Assembly (NCBI GenBank): GCA_015068055.1
Contig: SVLG01000055.1
Location: forward strand, 1-13,977
Length of the DNA stretch: 13,977 nucleotides
Direction: 5' to 3'
DNA from: Oscillospiraceae bacterium
GTDB lineage: Bacteria; Bacillota_A; Clostridia; Oscillospirales; Oscillospiraceae
The translations under genes and the position numbers were made by a program. How positions within the stretch are numbered: position 1 is the stretch's first letter; the number at the start of each line of letters is the position of its first letter. The notes under the pieces are model-generated. The model made no database searches. It was not told where the DNA came from and worked only from the letters and a program-made list of their open reading frames with translations. Of the stretch, positions 13,912-13,977 are shown in pieces.

Positions 13912-13977
13912 ATGGTCAGTAAAGAAGTAGTCATCAACAATCAGGTTGGGCTGCATGCCAGACCCGCGACTTTCTTC
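13912..13977 (+). CDS. ptsH: Phosphocarrier protein HPr, N-terminal part (partial)
   Basis: Only the first 22 codons are in the window. They read MVSKEVVINNQVGLHARPAT followed by FF; GLHARPAT contains the active-site histidine (His15 in standard numbering) that carries phosphate from enzyme I to sugar-specific EII proteins. The start ATG 13912 has GGGAG 8 nt upstream and a strong promoter before it. The regulatory Ser46 region is outside the window, so HPr and the Crh-type paralogue cannot be formally separated, but the intact active-site histidine favours HPr. Confidence 0.9.
   Translation, partial: MVSKEVVINNQVGLHARPATFF

Overview
The window reads as chromosomal DNA from an endospore-forming, GC-rich member of the Clostridia, probably of the Oscillospiraceae/Ruminococcaceae type. 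The support is the sporulation genes ylbJ, yqfC and yqfD, the Firmicutes-style order yqfC-yqfD-phoH-ybeY-era-yqzL-recO, AGGAGG-type ribosome binding sites, TTG and GTG starts, and SigA-like promoters in short AT-rich gaps. The family-level placement is inference. I saw no rRNA, tRNA, CRISPR array, transposase or phage gene.

Left edge (1-351): the 3' end of an EF-G-type translation factor on the + strand. It ends in a bidirectional hairpin terminator shared with a convergent minus-strand operon.

Minus-strand operon (5602 down to 330): one good promoter (TTGACG, 17 nt, TAAAAT) precedes six tightly packed genes: xpaC, telA/yaaN, a short LemA-like gene, a TPM-domain gene with a Gly-rich tail, a ybaK/EbsC-like editing protein and a MATE transporter. 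The first four encode membrane, cytosolic coiled-coil and secreted proteins of poorly understood function and could act together in the envelope. A 9-bp perfect hairpin inside a larger dyad lies between the TPM gene and ybaK.

Sporulation divergon (5604-8097): ylbJ (minus) and yqfC-yqfD (plus) diverge from a 76-nt gap. ylbJ ends in its own terminator, whose loop contains the stop codon and whose T-run adjoins the xpaC promoter.

Plus-strand housekeeping run (8123-13768): phoH, ybeY, era, a 39-codon yqzL-like gene, recO and mutS2 cover RNA metabolism, ribosome maturation, recombination repair and ribosome or recombination quality control. pgpH, dgkA and cdd, which lie in this run in Bacillus, are absent here. 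yqzL, recO and mutS2 have unusually poor ribosome binding sites and AT-rich or palindromic starts.

Right edge (13769-13977): an AT-rich 143-nt gap with a SigA promoter, then the first 22 codons of HPr (ptsH), including the active-site His region.

Most of the window is ordinary core genome. The parts most worth a second look are the xpaC-telA-lemA-TPM envelope operon, the terminators built from the last codons of genes, and the structured starts of yqzL and recO.
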